Assembly: GCA_028288725.1 (NCBI GenBank)
Contig: JAQGIC010000062.1
Location: 124,001-188,000 of the forward strand
Origin: Rhodospirillales bacterium
GTDB taxonomy: Bacteria > Pseudomonadota > Alphaproteobacteria > ATCC43930 > CGMCC-115725
Direction of reading: 5' to 3'
Length of the DNA stretch: 64,000 bases
The position numbers and the translations under genes are program-made. Position 1 is the first letter of the stretch; each line of letters opens with the position of its first letter. The notes under the pieces are model-generated. The model did not search any database. It had not been told where the DNA came from and worked only from the letters and a program-made list of their open reading frames with translations. This document shows, piece after piece, positions 29,255-38,515 of this stretch.

Positions 29255-29743
29255 TTAATGCAGGCGCTGCGGCAGCTCTTCGATCGCCTGATCGATCAGC
29301 TTCGAAGCGCGCTTCTTATCCAGGCTTTGCACCAGCAGCAGCTTGGTCGTCTCGATGGCGACGTCGACCGCGACATTGCGGACCTCGGACAGCGCCTTGG
29401 CCTCGGCCTGGGCGATCTTGTCCAGGGTCGACGCCTCGCGACGCTTCAGCGCCGCATCGAGCTCGGCCTCGGCCTCGCGGCCGATGCGCTCGGCATCTTC
29501 CTTGGCACGGGCGACGATGGTCTGCGCCTCTGCCAACGCGTCGCGCTGCTTGCGCTGATATTCGGCGAGCGTCGCCTCGGCCTCGGCGCGCAGGCGCTTG
29601 GCTTCCTCGATCTCGTCCTTGATCCGCGCCGCGCGGGCATCGAGCCCGCCGGTGATGCCGGGGGCGGCTTTCTTGATCAGGACCACCACCGCCACGATGA
29701 AGGCGAGGGCGATCCAGAACTCGACGTCGTGGAACAGTTCCAT
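29255..29743 (-). CDS. atpF: ATP synthase Fo subunit b
   Basis: Peripheral stalk subunit of the F-type ATP synthase, 162 residues: one N-terminal membrane helix (FWIALAFIVAVVVLIKKA) and a long charged helix (about 35-150) that forms a coiled coil with b'. Its start overlaps the upstream b' gene stop by one base. It is the last gene of the Fo cluster. Confidence 0.95.
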   Translation of the reverse strand: MELFHDVEFWIALAFIVAVVVLIKKAAPGITGGLDARAARIKDEIEEAKRLRAEAEATLAEYQRKQRDALAEAQTIVARAKEDAERIGREAEAELDAALKRREASTLDKIAQAEAKALSEVRNVAVDVAIETTKLLLVQSLDKKRASKLIDQAIEELPQRLH

Positions 29744-30234
29744 CAGGTGCTGCCCTTCATCACTTGGTCGACGGTTGAGCCGATCTGCGCTTCGTCGATC
29801 TCGTCACCGATCAGGCGCGAGGTCGCGGCCCGGGCCGCCTCCAGCGCGATCGTGCGCACGTTCGCCAGTGCCGCGGTCTTGGCGGTCGCGATCCGGGTCT
29901 CGGCCGTGGCGGTCTTCTCGGCCAGGGCCGCGATCGCCGCCGCCTGGCGCTTCGCGGCGATCTCGTGCAACCGGTCCTTGGTTTCGTTGACCGTGGCATT
30001 GGCTTGCGCGCGCGCCTCGGTCAATGCCCGCTCATAGGCCTGGATGACGATATCGATCTCGGCCTTGAGCTTGGTCGCCCGGTCGAGGTCGCCGTCGATC
30101 TGCTCCTTGCGGCGTTCGATGGCGGCGCCGACACGCGGCAGGGCCACCTTGGCCATCAGGAAGAAAAGGACGACAAACGTGATCGCCAGCCAGATGAGCT
30201 GGGGCGAAAACGATGTCGGGTCGAGTTGCGGCAT
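29743..30234 (-). CDS. atpF2: ATP synthase Fo subunit b'
   Basis: Second, diverged b-type subunit, 163 residues, typical of alphaproteobacteria, cyanobacteria and chloroplasts, where b and b' form a heterodimeric stalk. Helix LIWLAITFVVLFFLMAKVAL near the N-terminus is followed by an Ala/Glu/Lys-rich coiled coil. The stop overlaps the start of atpF. The 79-bp gap to atpE contains a perfect hairpin. Confidence 0.94.
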   Translation of the reverse strand: MPQLDPTSFSPQLIWLAITFVVLFFLMAKVALPRVGAAIERRKEQIDGDLDRATKLKAEIDIVIQAYERALTEARAQANATVNETKDRLHEIAAKRQAAAIAALAEKTATAETRIATAKTAALANVRTIALEAARAATSRLIGDEIDEAQIGSTVDQVMKGST

Positions 30235-30274
30235 GGCGGGCGCTCCGGAAATCCAGGTTCGTCCATAGGCATTT

Positions 30275-30300
30275 GCTGGACGGTCTTTTCACCGTCCAGC
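30275..30300 (-). other. Stem-loop between atpE and the b' gene
   Basis: GCTGGACGGT (30275-30284) and ACCGTCCAGC (30291-30300) form a perfect 10-bp stem around a 6-nt loop. On the minus-strand mRNA it lies 14 nt beyond the atpE stop and is not followed by a U-run. It is well placed to protect the atpE 3' end, which would help supply the ring subunit in excess over b and b'. Confidence 0.7.
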
Positions 30301-30313
30301 GATATGCGAATGC

Positions 30314-30538
30314 TTAGGCGAAGAGGATCAGGAACGCGATCAGCAGGGCGAACAGAGCCACGGCTTCCGTCAGCGCGAAGCCCAGAATGCCGATACCGAA
30401 CACCTGGTTGCGCGAGGCCGGGTTGCGGGCAACCGAGCTGATCAGCGTGGCGAAGATGTTGCCGATACCGACGCCGACGCCCATCAGGGCGATGACGGCG
30501 AGGCCTGCACCAATATACCGAGCGGCTTGAACGTCCAT
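30314..30538 (-). CDS. atpE: ATP synthase Fo subunit c (rotor ring)
   Basis: A 74-residue hairpin of two membrane helices. The loop ARNPASRNQ is the polar turn contacting F1, and the ion-binding carboxylate is the Glu in [11 protein letters not shown]. The glycine-rich first helix ([10 protein letters not shown]) is typical of c rings. The binding site looks proton-type rather than sodium-type, judged only by the absence of the usual Gln/Glu-Ser set. It sits between atpB and b', as in other split alphaproteobacterial operons. Confidence 0.97.
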   Translation of the reverse strand: MDVQAARYIGAGLAVIALMGVGVGIGNIFATLISSVARNPASRNQVFGIGILGFALTEAVALFALLIAFLILFA

Positions 30539-30641
30539 TTTTTAGTCCTCTTTACCGAGAGTTGGCTTGTCATGAAACCGGCGCCGATGGGGCTTGTTTG
30601 GCCATCGACGCCGATTGGGAACCCCGAGGAAGCGGCCGAGT

Positions 30642-31367
30642 CTAATGCAGCTCGATCGCGTCCTTGAGATAGAGGCAGGTCAGGATCGTGAAGACATAGG
30701 CCTGCAGGACCGCGACCAGGAATTCGAACAGGATCAGCGCGATGTTCACCGCGAACGGCAGCACGCCGAACAGGCCGAGTGCCACCGTGAAGGTGCCGAA
30801 CACGAACAGCATGGTATGGCCGGCCATCATGTTGGCGAACAGTCGGATCGACAGGCTGACCGGGCGCGAGAGATACGACAGGATCTCGATCGGCACGATC
30901 AGCGGCGCCATCGCGACGGGCGCGCCGTGCGGGAAGAAGAAGCTGAAGAAATGCAGGCCGTGGCGGGCGAGCGCGATCAGCGTCACGGTCACGAACACCA
31001 TCGCGGCCAGCGCGAAGGTCACCACGATGTGGCTGGTGAAGGTGAAGCTGTACGGGATCATGCCCAGCAGATTGCCGAACAGCACGAACATGAAGATCGA
31101 GAAGACCCACGGGAAATACTTCATGCCGGCGGTGCCGGCATTCTCATGCACCATGTTGGCGATGAATTCGTAGGCCAACTCGGTCATCGACTGCCAGCGA
31201 CCCGGCACCAGCGCCGACTTGGCGCTGCCCAGCACGAGGAAGGCGGTGATCGCCACGACGGCAATGACCATCAGCAGCGAGGAATTGGTGAAGGAAGCGT
31301 CATAGCCGGCGATATGGAACTCGGCCAGACGTTCGATCTTGAACTGTTCGAGCGGACTTTCAGCCAC
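30642..31367 (-). CDS. atpB: ATP synthase Fo subunit a
   Basis: Membrane stator subunit forming the two proton half-channels against the c ring, 241 residues. The essential Arg is in [17 protein letters not shown], and the C-terminal helix AVLQAYVFTILTCLYL is typical. It lies 27 nt after atpI and 103 nt before atpE. Confidence 0.97.
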   Translation of the reverse strand: MAESPLEQFKIERLAEFHIAGYDASFTNSSLLMVIAVVAITAFLVLGSAKSALVPGRWQSMTELAYEFIANMVHENAGTAGMKYFPWVFSIFMFVLFGNLLGMIPYSFTFTSHIVVTFALAAMVFVTVTLIALARHGLHFFSFFFPHGAPVAMAPLIVPIEILSYLSRPVSLSIRLFANMMAGHTMLFVFGTFTVALGLFGVLPFAVNIALILFEFLVAVLQAYVFTILTCLYLKDAIELH

Positions 31368-31394
31368 GGTGATGCCCGCCTTTGTTGATCAGAC

Positions 31395-31739
31395 TCATTC
31401 CCGCCCCTCTTCGTCCGGACGCTTGTAGCCAGGCGCCAGACCCAGACCGTTGACCGCGCGATAGACATTCATGATGCCGGCCGCGGAGCCCAGAAAGAAA
31501 AACACGATCATCAGCCACGGTTTCGTGCCGAGCCACCGATCCAGCAGCCAGCCCGCCCCCATGGCGACGACCAAGGCCGCCACCAGCTCGACGCCGATCC
31601 GCATCGCCATGCTGAGGAAGCGGCCGGTGGATTCATCCCCCTTGCCACCCCCTTCCGTTCGAACCGGTCGACGGCCGCGCGCTTCAGCGATGCGCGCCGC
31701 CAACCCTTCGAGCGGGTCGGGCTTGTCAGAATTCGGCAT
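31395..31739 (-). CDS. atpI: AtpI/AtpQ family ATP synthase assembly protein
   Basis: First gene of the Fo operon; 114 residues with a charged, low-complexity N-terminus and two membrane helices (about 58-78, VELVAALVVAMGAGWLLDRW, and about 82-102, WLMIVFFFLGSAAGIMNVYR). AtpI proteins assist c-ring assembly and possibly magnesium supply. ATG 31739 (MPNSDKPDPLE) was chosen over a longer frame to 31805 that has no conserved sequence. The operon promoter should lie in 31740-31870. Confidence 0.9.
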   Translation of the reverse strand: MPNSDKPDPLEGLAARIAEARGRRPVRTEGGGKGDESTGRFLSMAMRIGVELVAALVVAMGAGWLLDRWLGTKPWLMIVFFFLGSAAGIMNVYRAVNGLGLAPGYKRPDEEGRE

Positions 31740-31870
31740 AGAGCCACTAGCCTTTCGGCCAAAAAGACGCGGCGGAACATAGGTGCTGCCAAAACCGGCT
31801 GTCAAGGCGAAACGCCGCAGCCCGCTGCATGGCCGAAACGCGCGCGGGGCGCTGGGTTTCAGCGCCTGGA

Positions 31871-34800
31871 TCAGGCGCTTTGCCGCAGCCGGTCGGCCGA
31901 GGAAAGCTCGACCGAAACCAGCTGCGAAATGCCCTTCTCGGCCATGGTGACGCCATAGAGCCGGTCCATCCGCGCCATCGATACGCGATGGTGGGTGATG
32001 ATCAGGAAGCGGGTGCCGGTGCGCTGGCCGATCTCGCGCACCAGGTTGATGAACCGCTCGACATTGGCGTCGTCCAGCGGCGCGTCGACCTCGTCCAGCA
32101 CGCAGATCGGCGCCGGATTGGTCAGGAACACGGCGAAGACCAGGGCGAGCGCGGTCAGCGCGCGCTCGCCACCCGACAACAACGACAGAACCTGCAGCTT
32201 CTTGCCCGGCGGGCTCGCCATGATCTCCAGGCCCGCCTGCAGCGGGTCGCTCTCGTGCTGGACCAGCTCCAGATATGCCCGGCCGCCGCCGAACAGGCGC
32301 ACGAACAGATCCTGGAAATGGGCGTTGACCGCCTCGAACGCCTGGGTCAGGCGCTCGCGCCCCTCGCGGTTCAATTGCTGGATCGCCTGGCGCAGCCGCG
32401 CGATCGCGGCGGTCAGGTCGGCCGATTCGCGTCGGATCGTGTCCAGCTCTTGCGACAATTGCGCCATCTCGGTCTCGGCCATCAGATTGACCGGGCCGAT
32501 CGCCTCGCGCTCGCGCTTCAGCCGGTCGAAGCGCGCTTCCAGCTCGGCCGGGCTGTCCTCGCCCGGCTGTTCCGGTATCTCGGCCAGTGCCGGCAATTGC
32601 GCCGGCAGGGTCTCGAATACGTCCTGGATCCGCTGGGTCGCCATGCCCAGCGCTTCCGTCGCCTGATCGAACCCGGCCTCGGCGCGGACCCGGTCCTCGC
32701 GCGCTTCGCCCAGCAGGCGGGTGGCGGCCTCGAACGCGCGCTCGGCCTCGCCGGCCGCGGTCTCGGACTGGCGGAGGCCCGCCGCGATCGTCTCGGCTTC
32801 CGCGCGGGCGTCTGCGATCCGGTCTTCCAGCTCCAGTTGTTCGGCCGCCAGCTCCTCCGGCCGGATCGCCAAGTGCTCGATCTCGGCGCCCAGCGCCTGA
32901 CGGCGGGCGTCGAGTTCGGCCTGCTGGACGGCTGCACCTTCCAGCCGGTCGATCCAGGCGCGTCCCTCGATCTCGATCGAGGCCAGGCGGTTGCGCCGGT
33001 TCTGCGCGTCGCGCACCAGCCGATCCAGTTCGCGCTGCTGCAGGCTTTCCTCGGCGCGCAAGCGGCCGACCTCGGCCCTGAGCCGCTCGACTTCCTGCCG
33101 GTCGAGCATCGGATCGGGCAGCGCCTGCCGTTCCTTTTCGGCTTCTTCGGTTTGGGCGTCGCTTTCGACCAGCTCCTGGACGAGGCGGGTCTTGGCCTCG
33201 GTCGCGGCCTGATGGCGCGCTTGGGCGGCATTGGCCTGGGCGGTCAAGTTGGCCTCGGCATTGCGGGCGGTCGCGATGCGCTGGGCCGCCGTGCGGACCG
33301 CTTCCCGGGCGGCGCGGTCCCGGGCCTGGGCGCCCTCGACCGCCCGTTGTGCGCTCGTATGGGCCTCCTGCAGCCGGGCGAGGTCGCCGGCGGCGGCGTC
33401 GCGCTCGGCTTCGAGATCGCTCAGGTGGTTGCGCTGGGCGAGGCGCGTCGCAGCCGCACTGGGCGCGCCGGCCGCGACGGTCAGGCCATCCCAGCGCCAG
33501 ACCGCGCCGTCGCGGGTCGCCAGCCGCTGGCCGGGCAGCAGGCTCGGCTGCAGCCGCCGGCCGGTCTCGGCGTCCGCGACCAGGCCGATCCGCTTCAGGC
33601 GGCGGGCGAGCGCCGCGGGCGCCTCGACGAAACCGTCGAAGGGCTGGGCCCCCTCCGGCAGCGGCGCGACCGGTCCCGTCTCATCGGGCAACCGGGCCCA
33701 ATGGATCTCGGCGCCGGCATCGAGCGCCGCCGACAGATCGTCGCCCAGCGCCGCGCCCAGGGCCTTTTCCAGTCCCTTGCCGACGCGGACCTGATCCAGC
33801 ACCGGGGCGAAGCCCTTGGCCGTGCCCGAGGCGACCACGGCGCGCAGGCCGTCGATCTCGGCCTTGAGCTTGACGGTCTGGCGCTCGGCGGCCTGGACCG
33901 GGACGCGCGCTTGCGCTTCGGCCTGCTGGGCCGCTTCGATGGCGCTCTCGGCGGCTTCCGCCATCTCGCGCGCGACGGCCAGCGCTTCCTCGGCCTCGGC
34001 GACCTCGGCGGCGGCGTCGGCCAGGCGTTCCGGGCCGATGGCGAGCAGATCCAGTTCGCGCGTCTTGGCCTCGGCCTCGGCCCATTGCCGCTTCAGGCGC
34101 AGCTTGCGCTCTTCGATCGTGGCGATCCGCCGGACCAGGGCCGCGCGTTCGGCCTCGCGCGCGGCGGCGCGGGCCGTGGCCTGGCTCAAGCCCGCCTCGG
34201 CCAGGCTGACCGCGTTCTTGGCGGCGAACACCAGTTCCGAGGCGGTCTGCTGCTCGTCCGCCTCGCTCTCCTGCTGGGCGACGAGGCCGTCGCGTTCGCC
34301 GTTCAGACGGGCCAGCGACGAGCTGGCTTCCGCGGCCAGGCGCTTCTCGCGCTGGATATCCTGGTCGAGCAGGGCCAGGCGATGCTGATTGTCGCGCAGC
34401 GCCTGCGCCACGCGGGTGGTCTCCGCCGCGAGCGAGGCCAGGCCCGCCGCCAGCCGTTCGACCGTATGGCGCGCGTCGCTTGCCGCCTGGCGCAGGCCGG
34501 GCAGGGCCTCCTGTGCTTCCAGGCGCAGGGCCTGGGCGGTCTCGGCCGCCTCGGCATTGGAGGCCACGCGGGCCTCGGCCTCGGCCAGGCGCCGGGTGGC
34601 GCCCGCCAGGCGCTGGGTCTGGTCGCACCAGGCGCGGTGCAGCACCAGCGCCTCGGCCTTGCGGATCTGGTCCGACAGGCGGCGATAGCGTTCGGCCTGG
34701 CGCGCCTGCTTGCGGAGCCGCTCGATCTGGGTGTCGAGCGACAGGGCCACGTCTTCCAGCCGGGTGAGATTGGTCTCGGCGGCCGACAGTTTCAGTTCGG

Positions 34801-35338
34801 CCTCATGCCGGCGGGACTGCAGCCCGCCGATGCCGGCGGCTTCTTCCAGAAGCAACCGGCGTTCGTTCGGCTTGGCGTTGATCAGCCAGCCGATGCGGCC
34901 CTGGCCGACCAGCGCCGAGGATCCGGCACCGGAGGACGCGTCGGCGAACAGCAGCTGGACGTCCTTGGCCCGGGTCTCGCGCGCGTTGACGCGGTAGGTC
35001 GAGCCCTTGCCGCGATCGATGCGGCGCTCGATCTCCAGCTCGTCCTGGTCGTTGAGCAGGGCCGGCGCGGTGCGGTCGGTATTGTCCATCCGGACCGAGA
35101 CCGAGGCGACGTTGCGCGCCGGTTTGGTCGTGGTGCCGCCGAAGATGACGTCGTCCATGTCGCCGCCGCGCAGCCGACGGGCGGAGGTTTCGCCCATCAC
35201 CCATTGCAGCGCCTCGACCAGATTAGACTTGCCGCAGCCGTTCGGGCCGACGATGCCCGTCAGCCCGGGCTCGATCAAAAGCTCGGTGGATTCGACGAAC
35301 GACTTGAAGCCGCTAAGGCGTAGCTTGGTGAACTGCAA
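31871..35338 (-). CDS. smc: Chromosome segregation protein SMC
   Basis: Condensin ATPase that organises and segregates the chromosome, 1155 residues. Walker A GPNGCGKSN is at residues 31-39; two long coiled-coil arms flank a hinge around 500-640; the C-terminal head has signature LLSGGERALTALALVF and Walker B ICVLDEVDAPLDD. The start is assigned to TTG 35338 because SMC proteins begin at this point (QFTKLRLSGFKSF) and GGGGAGGG lies 10 nt upstream; the frame extending to 35461 only overlaps dsbA. It begins 25 nt after the DsbA-like gene's stop. Confidence 0.97.
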   Translation of the reverse strand: MQFTKLRLSGFKSFVESTELLIEPGLTGIVGPNGCGKSNLVEALQWVMGETSARRLRGGDMDDVIFGGTTTKPARNVASVSVRMDNTDRTAPALLNDQDELEIERRIDRGKGSTYRVNARETRAKDVQLLFADASSGAGSSALVGQGRIGWLINAKPNERRLLLEEAAGIGGLQSRRHEAELKLSAAETNLTRLEDVALSLDTQIERLRKQARQAERYRRLSDQIRKAEALVLHRAWCDQTQRLAGATRRLAEAEARVASNAEAAETAQALRLEAQEALPGLRQAASDARHTVERLAAGLASLAAETTRVAQALRDNQHRLALLDQDIQREKRLAAEASSSLARLNGERDGLVAQQESEADEQQTASELVFAAKNAVSLAEAGLSQATARAAAREAERAALVRRIATIEERKLRLKRQWAEAEAKTRELDLLAIGPERLADAAAEVAEAEEALAVAREMAEAAESAIEAAQQAEAQARVPVQAAERQTVKLKAEIDGLRAVVASGTAKGFAPVLDQVRVGKGLEKALGAALGDDLSAALDAGAEIHWARLPDETGPVAPLPEGAQPFDGFVEAPAALARRLKRIGLVADAETGRRLQPSLLPGQRLATRDGAVWRWDGLTVAAGAPSAAATRLAQRNHLSDLEAERDAAAGDLARLQEAHTSAQRAVEGAQARDRAAREAVRTAAQRIATARNAEANLTAQANAAQARHQAATEAKTRLVQELVESDAQTEEAEKERQALPDPMLDRQEVERLRAEVGRLRAEESLQQRELDRLVRDAQNRRNRLASIEIEGRAWIDRLEGAAVQQAELDARRQALGAEIEHLAIRPEELAAEQLELEDRIADARAEAETIAAGLRQSETAAGEAERAFEAATRLLGEAREDRVRAEAGFDQATEALGMATQRIQDVFETLPAQLPALAEIPEQPGEDSPAELEARFDRLKREREAIGPVNLMAETEMAQLSQELDTIRRESADLTAAIARLRQAIQQLNREGRERLTQAFEAVNAHFQDLFVRLFGGGRAYLELVQHESDPLQAGLEIMASPPGKKLQVLSLLSGGERALTALALVFAVFLTNPAPICVLDEVDAPLDDANVERFINLVREIGQRTGTRFLIITHHRVSMARMDRLYGVTMAEKGISQLVSVELSSADRLRQSA

Positions 35339-35363
35339 GTCGCGTCGGACCCTCCCCGATCGA

Positions 35364-35957
35364 TCAGGAGGCGGCGGCGAGCAGCTTCTGGAACTCGTCG
35401 TATTCCTTGAAGCCGGTCGACATCGACCCGTTGATGAAGAAAGTCGGCGTCGAATCGACACCGGCGGCGTCGCCGGTCTGGCGGTTGCCCACGACCAGGG
35501 CCGACAGCTTGGTATCGACCAGGCAGGCCTTGACCTGTGCCTCCGACACGCCGGCGAATTTGGTGAGCTTGGTCAGTTCGACGACCGCGGCGTCGGCATC
35601 GGGGCGGTACCAGTTGCGCTGCTGGGCGTAAAACACGTCGAGTAGGCCATAGTACCGGTCCGGGCCGCCGCAATGGGCGATGACATGGGCCTTGAGCGCG
35701 ACCGCGTCGAACGGGAAATCGCGATAGACCCAGCGGACCTTGCCGGTGTCGATCCAGTCCTTCTGCACCTTCGGGAAGGTCTTGACCGCGAAATCGCCGC
35801 AATGCGGGCAGGTCAGCGAGGCATATTCGAACACGGTGATCGGCGCATCGGCCTTGCCGAGCACGACATCGTCCGGACGGATCGGTGCCGGTGCGGCGGC
35901 CTTGGCCTCGGCAAACGTGGCGAACAAGGCCATCGCGATCAACAGAATGCGGTGCAT
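35364..35957 (-). CDS. DsbA-family thioredoxin-fold periplasmic protein
   Basis: A 197-residue exported oxidoreductase with a signal peptide (MHRILLIAMALFATFAEAKA) and active-site C50-P-H-C53 in SLTCPHCGDF; the cis-Pro loop is STPTFFING. The CPHC motif favours disulfide formation (DsbA/DsbG-like). ATG 35957 has GGAG 6 nt upstream; ATG 35972 lacks a site. Position between dciA and smc on the same strand is common in relatives. The DsbD-type protein at 20718 could be a redox partner, by inference only. Confidence 0.93.
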   Translation of the reverse strand: MHRILLIAMALFATFAEAKAAAPAPIRPDDVVLGKADAPITVFEYASLTCPHCGDFAVKTFPKVQKDWIDTGKVRWVYRDFPFDAVALKAHVIAHCGGPDRYYGLLDVFYAQQRNWYRPDADAAVVELTKLTKFAGVSEAQVKACLVDTKLSALVVGNRQTGDAAGVDSTPTFFINGSMSTGFKEYDEFQKLLAAAS

Positions 35958-35984
35958 TAACGTCTCCAACACTAGATATAGAGG

Positions 35985-36482
35985 TTATCGAGATTCTTTC
36001 CGGGGTGCAAGCGGCCGCGCGGGCGGGGGCGGCTGGTCGCCCAGCACGGCCTGGCCCCAGCGCTCCAGCGCCGCTTTCAACTCCGGATCGACGATGCCGT
36101 CGAGACTGTGGGCCAGCGCGTTGGTCTCGGCGGCGGCCAGCGGCCGCGGCGGCTTCGGGCCGGGCAAGGGGGCGTTCGGCAGGGGCCCCTGGGTCAGCTT
36201 GAGGCGGGCGACCGCGCGATAGCCGAAGAAGCCGTTGATCCGTTCGATGATCTGCGGCTCGCGATGGCGGACTTCCGGGGCGGCGGCCGAGACGACCTTC
36301 AGGTGCAGCGTGCCGTCGACGCGGTCGCCCTTGCCGAAGGCGAGTTTGATCGGCAGGGTGTCGCGCGCCAGATCCTCGCCGACCACGGCGGCCCAGCCGA
36401 GAATCATCTCGGCCTCGGCCAGACCCCGCCGGCCGAGCACCGGGGCGGCAATCTTCGACACACTCAGCGCGATCGATTTCAT
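35985..36482 (-). CDS. dciA: DUF721 family protein (DciA-like helicase operator)
   Basis: A 165-residue protein with a DUF721 N-terminal domain (GWAAVVGEDLARDTLP) and a Pro-rich C-terminus. DciA proteins are the ancestral loaders of the replicative helicase DnaB in bacteria lacking DnaC. Assignment is by domain pattern. Its ATG faces the mutY ATG with only three bases between them (36483-36485), so each leader overlaps the other coding region. Confidence 0.85.
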   Translation of the reverse strand: MKSIALSVSKIAAPVLGRRGLAEAEMILGWAAVVGEDLARDTLPIKLAFGKGDRVDGTLHLKVVSAAAPEVRHREPQIIERINGFFGYRAVARLKLTQGPLPNAPLPGPKPPRPLAAAETNALAHSLDGIVDPELKAALERWGQAVLGDQPPPPARPLAPRKESR

Positions 36483-36485
36483 CTC

Positions 36486-37604
36486 ATGCCGCCCAATCCC
36501 CGCCCGTCCGTCGATGTTTCGTCCGCGATCGGTTCACCGCCCGCGGACGCCGCCGGTCTGGCCGACGCCATGCTCGCCTGGTACGACCGGCATCGCCGGG
36601 TGCTGCCCTGGCGCGCCGAACCGGGTCGGGGGTCGGACCCCTACGCCATCTGGCTGAGCGAGATTATGCTGCAGCAGACCACCGTCGCAACGGTCGGACC
36701 GTACTACCGCGACTTCCTGTCGCGCTGGCCGACGGTCGAGGCGTTGGCGGCGGCCGATATCGACCAGGTGCTGCATGCTTGGCAAGGGCTCGGCTATTAC
36801 GCCCGCGCCCGCAACCTGCATGCCTGCGCCAAGGCCGTGGCCGACCGGCATGGCGGCGTGTTTCCCGATACGGAGGCGGGGCTCCTTGGATTGCCGGGCA
36901 TCGGCGCCTATACCGCCGCCGCAGTTGCCGCCATCGCGTTCGACCGGGCCGCGACCGTGCTCGACGGCAATATCGAGCGCGTCATGGCGCGGCTGCGCCG
37001 GGTCGAGGTGCCGCTGCCCGACGCGAAGCCGATCCTGCGCGCCCATGCGGCTGCGCTCACGCCGCGCCGGCGGGCAGGCGACTATGCCCAGGCGGTGATG
37101 GATCTGGGCGCCACGGTCTGCACCCCGCGCAAGCCGCGCTGCATGCTGTGTCCGTGGGAACGCGCCTGCCTCGCCCACCGCCTGGGCGACGAGGAGCGGC
37201 TGCCGCTGAAGCGGGCCAAGGCAGCGCGGCCGACGCGCTACGGCGTGGCGTTCTGGGCCGAGCGCGACGATGGTGCGATCCTGATCCGCAAGCGGGCGCC
37301 CGAGGGGCTGCTCGGCGGCCTGATGGAACTGCCGTCCACGCCCTGGCTCGAGACGCGCTGGGGCGCTGCCCAGGCGCTGGCCCATGCGCCGGTGCCGGCC
37401 GAATGGCGGCTGCTCGACGGTTCGGTCGGCCATACCTTCACCCATTTCCATCTGGAGCTTTCGATTCTGGTCGGGCGAGCCGGCGCCGGCGCCGGCGTCT
37501 GGGTCCGGCCGGATCGTCTGGGCGATCATGCGCTGCCGACGGTAATGAAGAAACTTGTCAAGCACGCGCTGGCCGGCCTCAAGTCATCCAGCCTCAAGCC
37601 ATAA
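36486..37604 (+). CDS. mutY: A/G-specific adenine DNA glycosylase
   Basis: Removes adenine mispaired with 8-oxoguanine, 372 residues. The HhH-GPD core has catalytic Glu in SEIMLQQTTV, the hairpin LPGIGAYTAAA and catalytic Asp in TVLDGNIERVMAR. The iron-sulfur loop C-x6-C-x2-C-x5-C is intact (CTPRKPRCMLCPWERAC). A NUDIX-like C-terminal domain (about 240-360) recognises the oxidised base. ATG 36486 has no clear ribosome-binding site because it abuts dciA; ATG 36570 (MLAWYDRHRR) is a possible alternative. Its 3' end overlaps the convergent LysR gene by 11 nt. Confidence 0.96.
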   Translation: MPPNPRPSVDVSSAIGSPPADAAGLADAMLAWYDRHRRVLPWRAEPGRGSDPYAIWLSEIMLQQTTVATVGPYYRDFLSRWPTVEALAAADIDQVLHAWQGLGYYARARNLHACAKAVADRHGGVFPDTEAGLLGLPGIGAYTAAAVAAIAFDRAATVLDGNIERVMARLRRVEVPLPDAKPILRAHAAALTPRRRAGDYAQAVMDLGATVCTPRKPRCMLCPWERACLAHRLGDEERLPLKRAKAARPTRYGVAFWAERDDGAILIRKRAPEGLLGGLMELPSTPWLETRWGAAQALAHAPVPAEWRLLDGSVGHTFTHFHLELSILVGRAGAGAGVWVRPDRLGDHALPTVMKKLVKHALAGLKSSSLKP

Positions 37605-38502
37605 AGCTGGCCGCGGCCTCCAGCATCCAGTCGCGAAAGGCCACGACCCGCGGCCGGTCGAGCGCCGCCGGCGGGAACACCAGGTAATAGGCGAAATTGG
37701 CCACGATCCTGTCCGGAAACGGCCGGACCAGCCGGCCGCTCTCCAGGTCGTCGGCGCAAAGCACGCTGGTGCCGAGCGCCAGGCCCTGGCCCATGGCGGC
37801 GGCGGTCAGGCTCATGTGGGTATAGGTGAAGCGCGGGCCCTGATGGGCGTCGATATGGCGGATGCCGCGCCTGGCCAACCACGCGCTCCATTCCAACTCA
37901 TGCAGGCCCGGGTGCGGTTCGTCATGCAGCAGGGTGTGGTGGCCCAGATCCTCCAGTCGTTCCAGCGGGACGGCGCCCTCGAGCAGCCGGGGGCTGCAGA
38001 CCGGGAACACCTCTTCGCGAAACAGGAAATCCGCGGTCAGGCCGGGGTAATTGCCGGCGCCGAAGCGGATCGCGACGTCGACGTCATCGTCCTGGAACGT
38101 CGCCAGCTTGTCGTCGGCCAGCGTGCGCACGGCGATTTCCGGATGCAGGCGGCCGAAGGCGCCCAGCCGTGGGATCAGCCAGCGGGCGGCGAAGCTGGGC
38201 ATGGTCGTCACGGTCAGCACTGCCCCGCCGCTCTGGCGCCGCAGATCGCGCGTCGCGGCGGCGATCTGATCCAGCAATTCACCGATGCGTTTGCCGTAAC
38301 GCTGCCCCGCGTCCGTCAGCAGCACGCCCCGCGCCTGTCGGCGAAACAGCTTCAGGCTTAGATGTTCTTCGAGCGTCTTGATCTGCTGGCTGACCGCGCC
38401 CGCGGTGACGCTAAGCTCTTCCGCCGCCTTGAGAAAGCTCAGGTGTCGAGCCGCAGCCTCGAAGGTGCGCAGCGCGTTCAGCGGGGGCAGGCGGCGCGAC
38501 AT
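37594..38502 (-). CDS. LysR-family transcriptional regulator (GcvA-like)
   Basis: A 302-residue LTTR: N-terminal winged HTH (LNALRTFEAAARHLSF to AVSQQIKTLEEHL, residues 8-48) and a periplasmic-binding-like effector domain (about 95-298). The sequence around the HTH (PPLNALRTFEAAARHLSFLK) is GcvA-like. It is divergent from a DUF1127 gene, a frequent arrangement in alphaproteobacteria. A T-N11-A palindrome at 38516-38530, 14 nt upstream of its start, is a likely self-operator. Confidence 0.93.
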   Translation of the reverse strand: MSRRLPPLNALRTFEAAARHLSFLKAAEELSVTAGAVSQQIKTLEEHLSLKLFRRQARGVLLTDAGQRYGKRIGELLDQIAAATRDLRRQSGGAVLTVTTMPSFAARWLIPRLGAFGRLHPEIAVRTLADDKLATFQDDDVDVAIRFGAGNYPGLTADFLFREEVFPVCSPRLLEGAVPLERLEDLGHHTLLHDEPHPGLHELEWSAWLARRGIRHIDAHQGPRFTYTHMSLTAAAMGQGLALGTSVLCADDLESGRLVRPFPDRIVANFAYYLVFPPAALDRPRVVAFRDWMLEAAASFMA

Positions 38503-38515
38503 GACAACTCCATGA

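Noticed and set aside
31829-35323. Very long open frame on the plus strand opposite smc
   Set aside because: It is the mirror of a highly conserved SMC frame; its translation is Gly/Arg/Leu-rich low complexity without any family motif, as expected from antisense of GC-rich coding sequence.
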